From Laguncularia racemosa (taxonomy: Eukaryota > Streptophyta > Magnoliopsida > Myrtales > Combretaceae), in the NCBI GenBank assembly GCA_037954665.1, contig JBBMOL010000073.1:2976001-3040000 (forward strand): 64,000 nt of DNA. Reading direction: 5' to 3'. The notes under the pieces are model-generated. The model saw only the letters and a list, made by a program, of their open reading frames with translations. It was not told the origin of the DNA and searched no databases. The position numbers were made by a program, and so were the translations under genes. Each line of letters opens with the position of its first letter. Position 1 is the stretch's first letter. Positions 35,200 to 46,415 of this stretch are shown here, piece by piece.

Positions 35200-36749
35200 T
35201 CCTTCTATGACAGTTTGAAAATCTAATCGAGAACATAGAACGCCCAATTGGCTTAAGGATTATGTATATTTAATGTAAGTTGGTTCAACTGATTCTTGTT
35301 TATCTTGTTCTCACACTTCTTATCCATATTTTTTGCTACATACATTTTCTTATCTTCCATCTAAATATGTTGCATCCTTAGCACATGTATTAACATCTCA
35401 AAACCATATTGCTATTTGCAAGCATCCAAAAGTGGAGAATGGATTGAAGCAATACATAAAGAACTTGAAGCTTTGGAATTGAATGATATATGATAAGTAA
35501 CAGACTTACCACTAAGGAAGAAACCAATTGGGTCAAAATGGATTTATAAGATTAAATATAAACCAGATGGTACAATTGAATGTTACGAAGCTAGATTGGT
35601 GGCTAAAGGTTATACTTAAAAGGAGGGCATTAACTATCATGATACATTTTCCCTAATTGCTAAATTAGGAATTTTTTGTATCCTCATCGAAGTGGCTACT
35701 GCTTACAATTGGTCTATTCATCATATTGACATCAACAACACTTTCCTTCATGGTTATTTAGATGAGGAAATATATATACTACCACCTCCAGGATATACAA
35801 ACATTGGTCCTAATCAAGTTTTCAAGTTGAGATGACCTTTATATAGGCTTAAACAAGCTTCTCAATAGTGGAATATTGAACTTACACAGTTTCTGATTCG
35901 CAAAGGAATTACTCAATCAGCTAGTGATCATTCATTATTCACACATTCTACTTCTAATGGTTTTTTGGTTGTCCTTTTGTATGTCGATGATATGCTAATT
36001 ACAGGGGCCTATGATACTAGTATTTCCAATTTGAAGCAAAAATTGCATAATGCTTTCACTATCAAAGATCTGGGCTTAGCTAAATTCTTCCTTGGAACAA
36101 AGATATGTTACACAGCAGCCGGTACTATGTTCAATGGAAATTTATTCTTGATATCTTAATTGATATAAGATTGATAGCTTACAAACTTGTGTCTCTACCT
36201 TTGCCCTCAAGAGCTGCTCTTAATAAAGAAATATGGCAGATACTAGCCAATTACTATATATCATAGAATTATTGGACATCTCTTATATCTAATATTGACA
36301 AGGCCTAACGTTTCCTTCGCCATCCACAAGCTTAGTCAATTTTTATCATGTCCACGAGCACCCCATCTTTACATAGCTATCCATTTGCTTTGTTACTTTG
36401 AGGGAACAGTTGCTCGTGGTCTATTTTATTCTTCCCACAATCCATTGACTTTACTTGGATTTTCTGAGGCAAATTGGGGATCATCTACTGATGATCGAAA
36501 GTCACTAATAAGTTATTGCATCAGCTTGGTAATGCTTAGTATCTTAGAAGTCTAAGAAACAAAATACAATTATTACTTTTATAACAAAGGTAGAACACAG
36601 GAGCATGGCTACTATGACAAGAACTATTGTGGACCGCTTATATCCTATGTGATCTTTGTGTCTCCGTTCCTTCTCTTGTTCGCCTCTATTGTGATAATAA
36701 ATCTACAATGTTAATAGCAAATAATTTGTGTTTACATAGACACACCAAA
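35200..36749 (+). pseudogene. copia reverse transcriptase and RNase H (3' end at 41985-42160)
   Basis: From about 35433: KELEALELNDI, KPIGSKWIYKIKYKPDG, ARLVAKGYT, then YNWSIHHIDINNTFLHGYLD, DEEIYILPPPGY and PLYRLKQASQ. The catalytic box LLYVDDMLITG (about 35975-36005) is intact. KDLGLAKFFLGTKI follows in open stretch 35965-36159. RNase H: RPNVSFAIHKLSQFLS (from 36301), FSEANWGSSTDDRKS. After the split at 36749 (HRHTK) it resumes at 41985 with HINIDVHFIRHHVSNG and ends QRFSSKLG (about 42130). Several stops. Confidence 0.9.
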
Positions 36750-36900
36750 TGTTAGGATGTGGCTCATACTCTTTTATGATAAGAAAGCATATGAGTCCCG
36801 CTCCACACTAAGCTAGTGGGGGTATTAAGGGGCAGCGCCCCCTTAACACTAGAGGACTTTTAGGATTTAAGCACATATTTTTTTTATTAGCAATTTGGGT

Positions 36901-37774
36901 TGATGAGAAAATTTCTGGCACAGTCGACATTTTCAGAACCTGATTTGGATGATGATCCAAATCGCTCATATTTTACTTTATGTCTTTATTTCTAATAAAT
37001 ATTGGAGAATAATCTTATAGATACAATGATAATTCTCCATAGGATGCCAATATGTCCTACAACAGTTGATGGACACAGAACATTTTCAAAGTGACAATCA
37101 AAAACCCGCCGCGATTGTTTTCCATTCCAATGCATTGGTTCATGAAGACTTATGATATTTTGTACTTTGTAATTGTTTTTATGAACTATTTTTTGTTGTA
37201 TTTGGTTTTGGGACACTTTCATTTCCTTGTAATTTTCATTTAGGACTAGTTACCTTAAAAGTGGCAAACTTGTAATTTTGACCACTTTCTAACCCTAGGA
37301 GTAGCAAGTATAAATACTTGCTTAGAAGAGGGTTTGAGGAGGCCATATTTTGCAGATTAAACCTAGCACTTCACGTGTGGAATTAGGGTTCATCCTTAGT
37401 TCAAAACCTCTTATCAATTTAAACCTAAGAATTGGAATTGTGGCAAGTGCAACAAGGAGAAATTGAGAGTCATATCGATTTCCTTCTTTGTTGTTCTTCA
37501 TTTCTTCTCTAGTGAGTCATATCTAGGGTGGATTTGAAGCTTTCTTGGACTTATTTGTGATTGTAATTCATGGACAATTATCTTGTAAGATTGATTGTTC
37601 TTTAGTGTTAGCGTGAATTGGAATTGGAGGAAGAGTGGAATTCACGGTTTTGGTGCCTCCATTTTGTTTTGATTTCACGTAAATTGTCACCTAAGTGGAC
37701 CGGTTTAAGATTGATTTGTGAATTCTTTTTATTGATTCATTTGATTGTGCTTGAACTTGGTTTTGAGCATATCA
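36901..37774 (+). repeat. 5' LTR of element C
   Basis: 874 bp. It has GATGATGATCCAAATCGCTC near its start and a TATA-like GTATAAATACTTGC near 37308. Compared with the 3' LTR it lacks about 100 bp near position 37680 (see findings). Confidence 0.9.
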
Positions 37775-38360
37775 TCTTTTGGTATCAGAGCACAAGTTGA
37801 GAGAAGAGATTAATTGTTGGTTGATTTCGTGATCATCATCTTCAATTAGGGTTAGTCATTTTTGAACCGAAATTGTGTGTTATAGTTTTTGAGTTGCGAA
37901 AATTGCCTTGATTGAAATCTGATTTACTGCTTGTTGGAGTTGGATTGGGAGGATTGTTGTAGCTTCTTATGATTAATTATTTTCGTGGAAGGGAAGAAGA
38001 ATAGAAGTGTTGTTAATTCAATAATTTTGTGAACTTGAAAATTTTCCTTTTCTTGCCATGACTAGCTTGTTGCGTGGAGGAGGTTGTGAAGCTTGTTGTT
38101 GTAATTCCATTGTGCAAATTCTGAATTGGGGAAGTCTATTTTACAGATTTGCATTGTGTTGAGTAGTAAGGAATCTATTTGAATTCAAACACATCAATTA
38201 AGTTGTGGGAGTTAATGAGTGTTATTTGAATTTGAAATTCATTTCTTATCAATTGAGGAAGGCTTGCAATTAGTGAAGAGGTTGAAATTCAAATTGGAGT
38301 TGCTGCCTATTGTTAAGTTGCGGATTACATTTGTGGAAAGTGGTATATCTTGTTATCCTT

Positions 38361-38503
38361 GCCATGGAAGTGGAAGTATATTTGTTGTTGTTGCCATTTA
38401 TTATTGTTGCCGTGGAAGTGGAAGTATATTTGTTGTTGTTGCCATTTATTATTGTTGCCGTGGAAGTGAAAGCATATTTGTTGTTGTTTCCACTTATGTT
38501 GTT
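38361..38503 (+). repeat. three 48-bp tandem repeats in the leader of element C
   Basis: Units at 38361-38408, 38409-38456 and 38457-38503, each GCCGTGGAAGTGGAAGTATA followed by TTTGTTGTTGTTGCC and ATTTATTATTGTT. The first two are nearly identical; the third is one base shorter with several changes. The repeat creates long overlapping ORFs on both strands (38219-38642) that are not genes. Element B's leader has GTGTTG-rich repeats at the same place but not this unit. Confidence 0.92.
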
Positions 38504-38886
38504 GCCGTGGGAGTTGCTTGTGAAGGAGTGCCTTGTGGAACTTAGAAAATTTGTTGCACCGTGTATAGAAAAGGTGTGTGTGTGGCATTGCATTGGTGTG
38601 TTAAACAATAGTGAGTGTATGGTATTGTGTGTGTGTGATTAAAAAGGGGATTACAAGTGTTGCATGTGGAGGTGAATTATATAAGTGTTGCACCATGTTG
38701 TATTAATGTGTTGTGGAGAAGAGTGCTACACGTGGGTTGTATTAACCTACTTGTGAAGTTAAGTGGATTTGTTTGTTTTCCTTTTTTTGTAGTTGCTATT
38801 TTGTGGCGTTAAAGGAAGTGTAGTTGTGAAGTGTGTTTCATTGCTTCAAATTGTCTTTGAGGATCGGTATACGAGGGTCTACAACT

Positions 38887-40829
38887 ATGTTGAATGACAG
38901 CGTGAATGGGGGAATTAGTGATGAAGCCAATAGTCAGGTTAGTGGAGGTCAAGGTCGTAATGTGGCAAGTAGGAGAACTTTGGAAGAACAGCTCTAAGAT
39001 CTTACTACCATAGTTGCTACACTGGCAACTAGAATTGACATAATGACATTACCGCAACCACCAGTGGTAAACCAGCCAGCACCACCTCGGGTAGCTCCAC
39101 AGAATCCTCATCAAGACAGAGTAGTGGGAGATGGGAATCCTAATAGAAGGATGGGTGAGGAGCATCTTCCAAACAAAGAAGAGAGGAATGACAATTTTGG
39201 GGCAAACCCATATCAAAATAGGGATTTCAGGCCACCTCGAGCTTGGAATATGTGAAACTGCAGATGCCATCTTATGATGGCAAGGGATCAGCTGATGAAT
39301 ATTTATATTAGGAGGACAAAGTTGAGGGTCTCTTTGAATGTAATGAGATCGATGATAGTACCAGGGTCTGATTGGCTACTGTCGAGTTTATAGGGTACGC
39401 TGCACTATGGTGGAAGAATCTGATTATCAGTAGGTGTCGGGATGGAGAGGCTGAGATTCAGACCTGGAGGGATATGAAAAGGGTACTGAGAAAAAGGTTC
39501 ATTCCTGAGCACTACAAACGGGAACTGTTTATGCGACTGCAAACATTGAGGTAAGGAGGCAAAACAGTGGATGATTATGTGCAGGAGTTTGAGAACCTTA
39601 TGATTAGGTGTGGGTCCGTTGAGTCTCTAGAACAAACTGTAGCCCGTTTTGTCTCAGGTCTAAAATATGAAATAGCGTGTATTGTTGAACTGCAATGCTA
39701 TAGTACACTTGATGAGGCTATTCAGTTGGCCTTAAAAGTAGAGAGACAAAGGAGGTCCAACTTATTTAAGGCTCTGAGCAGTAGGCCCAATGCTATTACT
39801 AAACCCATATCAACTGACGGTCGATCAAGGGGAACAAAAGCGATAGGTGAGGCAGTGAAAGCAGTGGACAAAACTACCCCAACTATTATTAGAGAGAATG
39901 TACCTACTGGGAAGGGTAAAAAGGTGATGGCTCCAGATGTGAGGCAGACTGTTCCTGGATCTACTAGTGGAAAGGCGCGCCAAATAAAATGTTTTAAATG
40001 CATGGGATTTGGGCATATGGCAACACGATGTCCAAATAAGTGGGTGATGACTATTATGGAGGACACTGGGGAGGATATTGAAGATGACCACGATCAGATT
40101 GAACCTACAGATCTACCAACGACACTGCAGGAATCTTATGATGGCCAGACTGCAGATGCACCTGAGGAGCGTAAAGGAGGAAAATATCTACCCCTTAATG
40201 TGTTATGCAGGGTTCTAACTATATCTCCTGATACTAGTGACATTCAGAGGGAGAACATATTTCACACCTCTTGCAGAATCAGAGGTAACCTTTGTGTACT
40301 CATCATCGATAGTGGTAGTTGCACAAATGTTATATCTGCTGCACTAGTAGACAAATTACATCTGTCTACTATCCCACATCCTAGCCCTTATAACTTGCAT
40401 TGGCTAGATAATTAAGGTAGTATGTATGTTACCCTTAGGGCAAAGGCTCCTGTGAATGTCGAGTAGAAATATCATGATGAGATCCTGTATGATGTAGTCC
40501 CTATGCATGCATTCCATTTACTGTTGGGTCGGCCTTGGTTGTATGATCAACGGGTGTTACATGATGGGTTTAGAAATACCTACATGTTCAGTATGGGCGA
40601 ATCACGCATAGTTCTATCGACAATGAATCCATCTGAGGTCCATGGGTTTCAGGAACAGATCAGAACTCCATCCACTACCTTTGATAGTCAAAAGAGCAGG
40701 ACGATAGAAACATTAGGGTTCAATTCCAAAACTGATCCTCTAGATTTGAGGGCAAATCTTTCAGAAGCCCGAGGAGATGATGGGAAAATTTCTAGCACAG
40801 TCGACATTTTCGGAACCCGATTTGGATGA
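38887..40829 (+). pseudogene. gag-protease of element C
   Basis: ATG at 38887 opens MLNDSVNGGISDEANSQ, homologous to element B's start. Few stops: in TLEEQL (38996), NM-stop near 39253, and after LQTLR (39552). The gag core includes IGYAALWWKNLI, VLRKRFIPEHYKRELFMRLQ, DDYVQEFENLMIRC (39567-40415 is open for 282 codons). The zinc knuckle is complete: CFKCMGFGHMATRC (about 39989-40033). The protease site reads IIDSGSCTNV near 40303. AFHLLLGRPWLYDQRVLHDG (from 40507) and DPLDLRANL follow, ending inside the 3' LTR at 40829. No RT domain. Confidence 0.92.
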
Positions 40830-41774
40830 TGATCCAAATCGCTCATATTTTACTTTATGTCTTTATTTCTAATAAATATTTGAGAATAAGCTTACAGGTA
40901 CAATGATAATTCTCCATGGGATGCCAATATGTCCTATAATAGTTGATGGACACAGAACATTTTCAGAGTAACAATCAAAGACTTGCTGCGATTGTTTTCC
41001 ATTCCGAGGCATTGGTTCATGAAGACTTATGATATTTTGTACTTTGTAATTGTTTTTATGAACTATTTTTTGTTGTATTTGGTTTTGGGACACTTTCATT
41101 TCCTTATAATTTTCATTTAGGACTAGCTACCTTAAAAGTGGCAAACTTGTAATTTTGACCACTTTCTAACCCTAGGAGTAGCAAGTATAAATACTTGCTT
41201 AGAAGAGGGTTTGAGGAGGCCATATTTTGCATATTAAACCTAGCACTTCACGTGTGGAATTAGGATTCATCCTTAGTTCAAAACCTCTTATCAATTTCAA
41301 TCCAAGAATTGGAATTGTGGCGAGTGCAACAAGGAGAAATTGTGAGTCATATCGATTTCATTCTTTGTTGTTCTTCACTTCTTCTCTAGTGAGTCATATC
41401 TAGGGTGGATTTGAAGCTTTCTTGGACTTATTTGTGATTGTAATTCGTGGACAATTATCTTGTAAGATTGATTGTTCTTTTATAATTGATTGTTCTTTAG
41501 TGTTGGCGTGAATTGGAATTGGAGGAAGAGTGGAATTCACGATTTTGGTGCCTCCATTTTTTTCTGATTTCACGTGAATCTAATCTCTTTTTGTTGTCAC
41601 TTGGTGAACATTACAAATAGAGATTGCAATTATATCATTTGATCTACATTTTTCCATCAAACTTCAAAGGGTGTTCACATGAATTGTCACCTAAGTAGAC
41701 CGGTTTGAGATTGATTTGTGAATTCTTTTTATTGATTCATTTGATTGTGCTTGAACTTGGTTTTGAACACATCA
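40778..41774 (+). repeat. 3' LTR of element C
   Basis: 997 bp, starting TGATGGGAAAATTTC within the gag-protease frame and ending ACACATCA. It has an extra 20-odd bp duplication near 41478-41500 (TTGATTGTTCTTT twice) and about 100 bp near 41583-41690 absent from the 5' LTR. TATA-like GTATAAATACTTGC near 41185. Confidence 0.9.
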
Positions 41775-42163
41775 TGGGCTTAGGCTCATGAATAACCATT
41801 ACTATATATTCTCTTTTTTGCTTGTAATTGAGTAATGTAACAAGAGATGCGAGATGCTAATTGTAGTGGAATCCTTTGCTGAACATAACCCTGGTTTAAG
41901 GGTGAACCAAGATAAAATCTCGTGTTTCGATTTCTCCCTTTTTCGTTTTACACTTCATTTCGTTATTGTGCGACGATCCTAACACCAAGCACATTAATAT
42001 AGATGTTCATTTCATTCGTCATCATGTTTCCAATGGTATTCTTCATCCAAATCATGTCTCTTGTTATCAATTGGCAAATCTCCTTATCAAAGTCCCCTCT
42101 ATCAATAAACTCCAACGTTTTTCTTCCAAGTTGGGCCTTTAAGAGGCTCTAACTTGAAGTGGG

Positions 42164-42427
42164 AGGCCACATGTATTTACATGATTAGTCTGCTTGTAAT
42201 GATCTAATTAGATGATTAGTCCACTTGTAATGATCCGATTAGGCCACATGTCATTCATACACAACAGTTACAAAGTAGTATAAATAGAAAGTTTTTGTTT
42301 CATTAGTTAGTTAGTTAAAAAGATACTTTGCTTTTAGTTATGAACTCACACTTGACGGTCAAGAAATTTGCAAAACATTCTTGTTCTTATTCTTGAGTTT
42401 GTGAAGTTTGCAACACTTCTCCTCACA
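42164..42427 (+). repeat. 3' LTR of the copia element
   Basis: Follows the purine tract TTGAAGTGGG (42154-42163), typical of copia. Begins AGGCCACATG, so the first bases of the LTR (TGTTTAT in the left copy) seem to be lost. A local duplication of the GATTAGTC...TAATGATC block makes it longer. Ends CTCCTCACA, before CATCC. Confidence 0.83.
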
Positions 42428-43497
42428 CATCCCAAGCCAAATCCAAATAAAGTTGCGAGAGCTCAATCAGCATGCAAAACATTTTTTGTGTATCAAGTAA
42501 GTTGTATGTATTACATGGAAAGAGGTGCATGTATTATATGGAAACAAATGAAAATGGAACAAAGAATGGAATAATTTAATAATTTCTTCTATCGCTATCT
42601 TACCATTCTTGAAGTAATTGTAAATGAAAATAATGGTTGTTTTCTTTTCCTAGTTCCATGCTTTTTCTTGATTACCTTTTTTTTTTTTTTTTCAATTTTA
42701 AATTTGCAAAGTATTCATGGCAAAACAATCTTTCATAAACATTTTATGAAAATTCATTGTAGTTATTCAAAAAGAACCATCCACTATGAATGCCATTAAA
42801 GGTTCTATTTCACCAATACAATGCTATGTTATTTAAATGTCGTAACTTTTTCTCGATAATTAAAGCCCATAACTTTGTAAACAATTGAGGGTCAAGTTAT
42901 CATTTTCAACAACAAATTGGTTATGAAATACCTCGTCAATGGGAAAATAATAAAATGAATTAGTTATGAGATTGTTGAGGCAATTGTTACTCTTTCAAAT
43001 ATTGGTCATTGTTGCCAACTAATCTATATGATTAATTAATTTATAATTAGAAAAAAAAACTAGCTAACCTATATTTTTGAAAATTTTGATTGTACATCAA
43101 AATAAATAGTTATCATTATACTTTCCATGAGCCATTTATTTTAACGATGTTACCTATATATTTTTTTTCCTTTCATTTTAGTGCCCAACCTTTTAAGGTA
43201 GATTAAATAAACATTTTTGTTATAGTAAGTAGTTTGTCATAAAGTGGATAATAATTTTAACTTTTTCCTTTTTTTTCCGTCGTTATACAAGTCATTTTTC
43301 TCTCCCATTATTTCAAAAAAATAGCTAAAAGATAAAGTACTTGAAGGGAAAAAAATGACAATCCTTTTAGAATTAAAATAAAAGTTTAATTGTTTTTCAT
43401 TATGTCATTAGTTTATTTATGTGATTGTGTTATGTTAAAAATTTTATTATGTCACTCTATTAAATTTTTGCACACGCAATGCAGTGCACATCCATTA

Positions 43498-43542
43498 GTA
43501 TATATATATATATATATATATATATGTAAATAACATATAGAT

Positions 43543-43573
<31 letters not shown>
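43498..43573. repeat. AT dinucleotide microsatellite
   Basis: Two pure (TA)n runs at 43498-43525 and about 43543-43572, separated by GTAAATAACATATAG-like sequence. The surrounding 43570-43680 is also TA-rich. Confidence 0.95.
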
Positions 43574-43577
<4 letters not shown>

Positions 43578-46044
43578 GTATAGATTTAACATATATCTAT
43601 ATAATAAATATAACACATATATATCAAATATATAATTTATATACATATGTTATATGTATCATCGCATATATTATATATGGTATAGTTACATATTGATTAT
43701 AGTATACCAAAAATAGTAATATCCCATCGGGCTACATTTCAACTTAATATTATGATGCTATGTAGCCAATCAATGTTTACATTATTACATTTGATGAAAC
43801 TTTGATGTTACATTTGTAAACGTTAATTTTATAATTACCCTTTTTCTTATGTATTTATAATTATTTTATAAATTTATTTACAACTTTGTAATCAAGATTG
43901 TAATTTATATCTAAGTGTTAAAATTATGTAATTTTTATTTATAAGCATTAATTTTATTATTACTCTTTTTCTTATGTATTTATATTTATTTTATAGATTT
44001 TTTTATAACATTTTAATCAAGAAATAAGTCTAATATAGATATGAAATATGTTTATTAAATGGGTTGAGTTATAGGTTTAGGTTTTCATACATGATTGATA
44101 AATAGGTCAGGTTATAAATTGAGATTTTCAAGACACAAACCCGTTTAGATATAAACACAAAACATGATGGATTAACATAAATTACCGGCCTTAGTCAAAA
44201 GACTCTCTACAATTTCTTCTACATTACTATGGTTTAACATTGGGTGGACAATCCATTGTAGTTTCCTCTATATTAGTTTGGTCCAACTTCTAGTTCAAGA
44301 TGCTCTACAATTTCCTCCACTACCTTTTGTTATAGACTTTTAGTGTTCTATTGATGAACCTCTACTCTATCATCTACTTTAGGTTAACCTTATCTATTGA
44401 GCTAGAGACTCTAGCCTAGAGTAGCCTCTACTTGGTCTCTACATTAAATAGCCTATTAAAAATCTTATCATAGAATCCCTACAATATTCTCTACTTAGCC
44501 ATTTCCTTGTGGCTTTACATTTTATAATTTTCAACTCTTTACAATACCTTCTACTTGGCACAAACACTAAATAAATATGTAGAATTCTAATTTTTAAGTT
44601 TAATTCAAGTCAAAATAAGCTCAAAACTCCTTAATACTAACATCTACAGTTTGTTATCATTCATAAAACACAATTATACATACTTCACTGACTTTAATCA
44701 ACATTTTAGTACTAGAATGAACACTTGAGCATAAATTTCATTTTTCTTCAAGAAAATTTCATTGAAACTCACTTGTACCAACGAATTCACGCGCCTGAGG
44801 CAGCTGCACACTAAAAGAAATAATCAAATTCTAATCAAATGATCAATTTTAATAAAAGTACAAATCTGCGTAATAGCTGAATTTTACAATTTTTACCAAT
44901 AATTAGTAATTAATTAACAAAATTAGCCCAATTATTTGTGAAATTAAAACCACTAATCACCATCATCATTTAATTTCTTTGAAAACCAATTAGTTGTAGA
45001 ATCAACATAAATTAGCCTCAAAAACCAACTATTTCCGAAATTTCCAGATTTATCAAATTTCAAGATCTAAATTTTAGAAAAATATAAAATATTTTACCCA
45101 AAAATTTTGTACATTCATATTAACTAAATATCATGGGGAGTTCATAGAAAAATAATGGACCCGAAGCTACGTTGTTTTCTTATTTGAAAATTAAATTGAA
45201 AATTCGTATGAATAGTAACTTTTCTTAAGAACGTTCTATCAAAACATCATATTTCAACAAACTAAAAATACTACATGAAACTAGACTTAAAATTAGCAAG
45301 GAATAAATTCTCCCATTATTTTTCAGGTTAATTTAATCTTTTTAGAAATTTAAGCTAAAATCAACCGGAAATTTCCACTCACCGCCAGAGCAACTTCCGA
45401 CAAACCACCGTGACTAGTCCTTGTCGGCCGAACTCCTGTGCTCTGTCAGGGTGCGGCGGAGCTCCACAATGGGTTCACATTGCCCCTCCAACCATGCGCG
45501 ACCAGTTTCGTCCTTAATTTCCTAATAAACTTCTACACCATCTTCCTTTGATTTTTCCCCAAGTTTCCCTAAATTTCTCTAAGCCTACTGAGTAGCCAAT
45601 GGTATTAAAATGATCTGAGAATGTTGTTTTATAATGCATGGCTCTCGATGAGTCAGTAAATCCCTTAGAGTGCAAGTTTGCTCAATTTTTTTTTTACTTT
45701 TTTTTTTTGGACAACTATATATTATATAACTCAATGAGAGAAGGAATTCAAATCTGATCATCCACTAATGGGAAGCAAGTTTGTTTGATTTTATCTTATT
45801 TTATTTCATTAATTTATTTATTAAGTTATTCTTTATTCTAATTTCATTTTTTGTGTATATTTTAAGATATTTGTGGGTTTTAAGTTATAGTATATTTACA
45901 TATCATTTTACTATCTTCATCATTTTAATTAATAATTTATGTCTAAGATCTCGTTATATTTTAAAGCTCGAATTTGAATTTTTGACAAATAACGAATAAA
46001 ATTGGTAATTCCAGCTTTTTGGTGAAACTAAAATATGAAGAAAT

Positions 46045-46415
46045 TGCAAATAACTCTCCTAAATTTTGACTTAGATGTGAATACATTCTCCTAAACTTTC
46101 AAATGTTACAAATTATCCCCTTAAACTTTAATAACTTATTAATATAAAGGATATTTACTTTTTTAGTTCAAAAAAGACACATTAAGATCAAAATTTATAG
46201 GGTATTATAATACATTTTAATAAGCTTAAAGGGATATTCCACACCAAGGTTAAAGTTTAAGGGTTTTTTTTTGCTTTTTTTTTGTGGGGGGGGGGGGGGG
46301 GGGGGGAGGGGGAGGGAGCAACTTTAGGAAGTTATTTGTCATCTTATTAAAATTAAGGAGAATGAATTACAATATTTGAAAGTTCAAAGAATGTATTCAC
46401 AACTAGATAAGGAGA
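46045..46415. mobile_element. MITE-like inverted-repeat element
   Basis: Left arm about 46068-46140 (TGTGAATACATTCTCCTAAA, then CTTTCAAATGTTACAAATTA) is matched in reverse complement by about 46340-46412 (TGTGAATACATTCTTTGAAC, CTTTCAAATATTGTAATTCA). A second pair, GCAAATAACTCTCCTAAA (46046) and the reverse complement of 46320-46341, overlaps inward, as in foldback elements with repeated subunits. The middle has a T run and a 21-base G run (46286-46306). No coding capacity; no clear TSD. Family not assigned. Confidence 0.65.

Larger units (their letters stand above)
36901..41774 (+). mobile_element. element C: gag-protease-only gypsy-type element in solo LTR H
   Basis: LTRs 36901-37774 and 40778-41774, ends TGATGAG/TGATGGG and ATATCA/ACATCA. 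Flanks TGGGT (36896-36900) and TGGGC (41775-41779) form a 5-bp TSD with one transition. The PBS TGGTATCAGAGCA (37780-37792) follows the left LTR. The interior holds a long leader, gag with an intact zinc knuckle, and protease; the reading frame runs into the 3' LTR. There is no pol. At 4.9 kb it is a complete non-autonomous element of the kind called TR-GAG in plants. Confidence 0.9.
36750..41984 (+). mobile_element. solo LTR H (356 bp, split by element C) in copia RNase H
   Basis: The two halves are 36750-36900 and 41780-41984. Ends TGTTAGGATG and GATCCTAACA are inverted; flanks CCAAA (36745-36749) and CCAAG (41985-41989) are a 5-bp TSD with one transition. Copia RNase H rejoins in frame when it is removed. 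Ends and the late C/T-rich part resemble a copia solo LTR or a TRIM-like element. The left half has a GC-rich hairpin (TTAAGGGGC / GCCCCCTTAA, about 36828-36849). No coding sequence. Confidence 0.85.
26253..42427 (+). mobile_element. Ty1/copia element with nested insertions
   Basis: Short LTRs (about 252 and 264 bp) flank gag, protease, integrase, RT and RNase H in the copia order (integrase before RT). With the nested elements B, H and C removed, the element would be about 4.9 kb, a normal copia size. The flanks TATCC (26246-26250) and CATCC (42428-42432) are a likely TSD with one transition, although two bases (TT) between left TSD and LTR start are unexplained. The whole coding frame is broken by many stops. 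Clade not assigned. Confidence 0.85.

Noticed and set aside
38219..38642. Several ORFs of about 110 codons on both strands
   Set aside because: Produced by the 48-bp repeat whose length is a multiple of three.
42433..42510. Possible exon ending at a GTAAGT donor
   Set aside because: The short open stretch before it has no recognisable domain, and a GTAAGT alone is common in AT-rich DNA.
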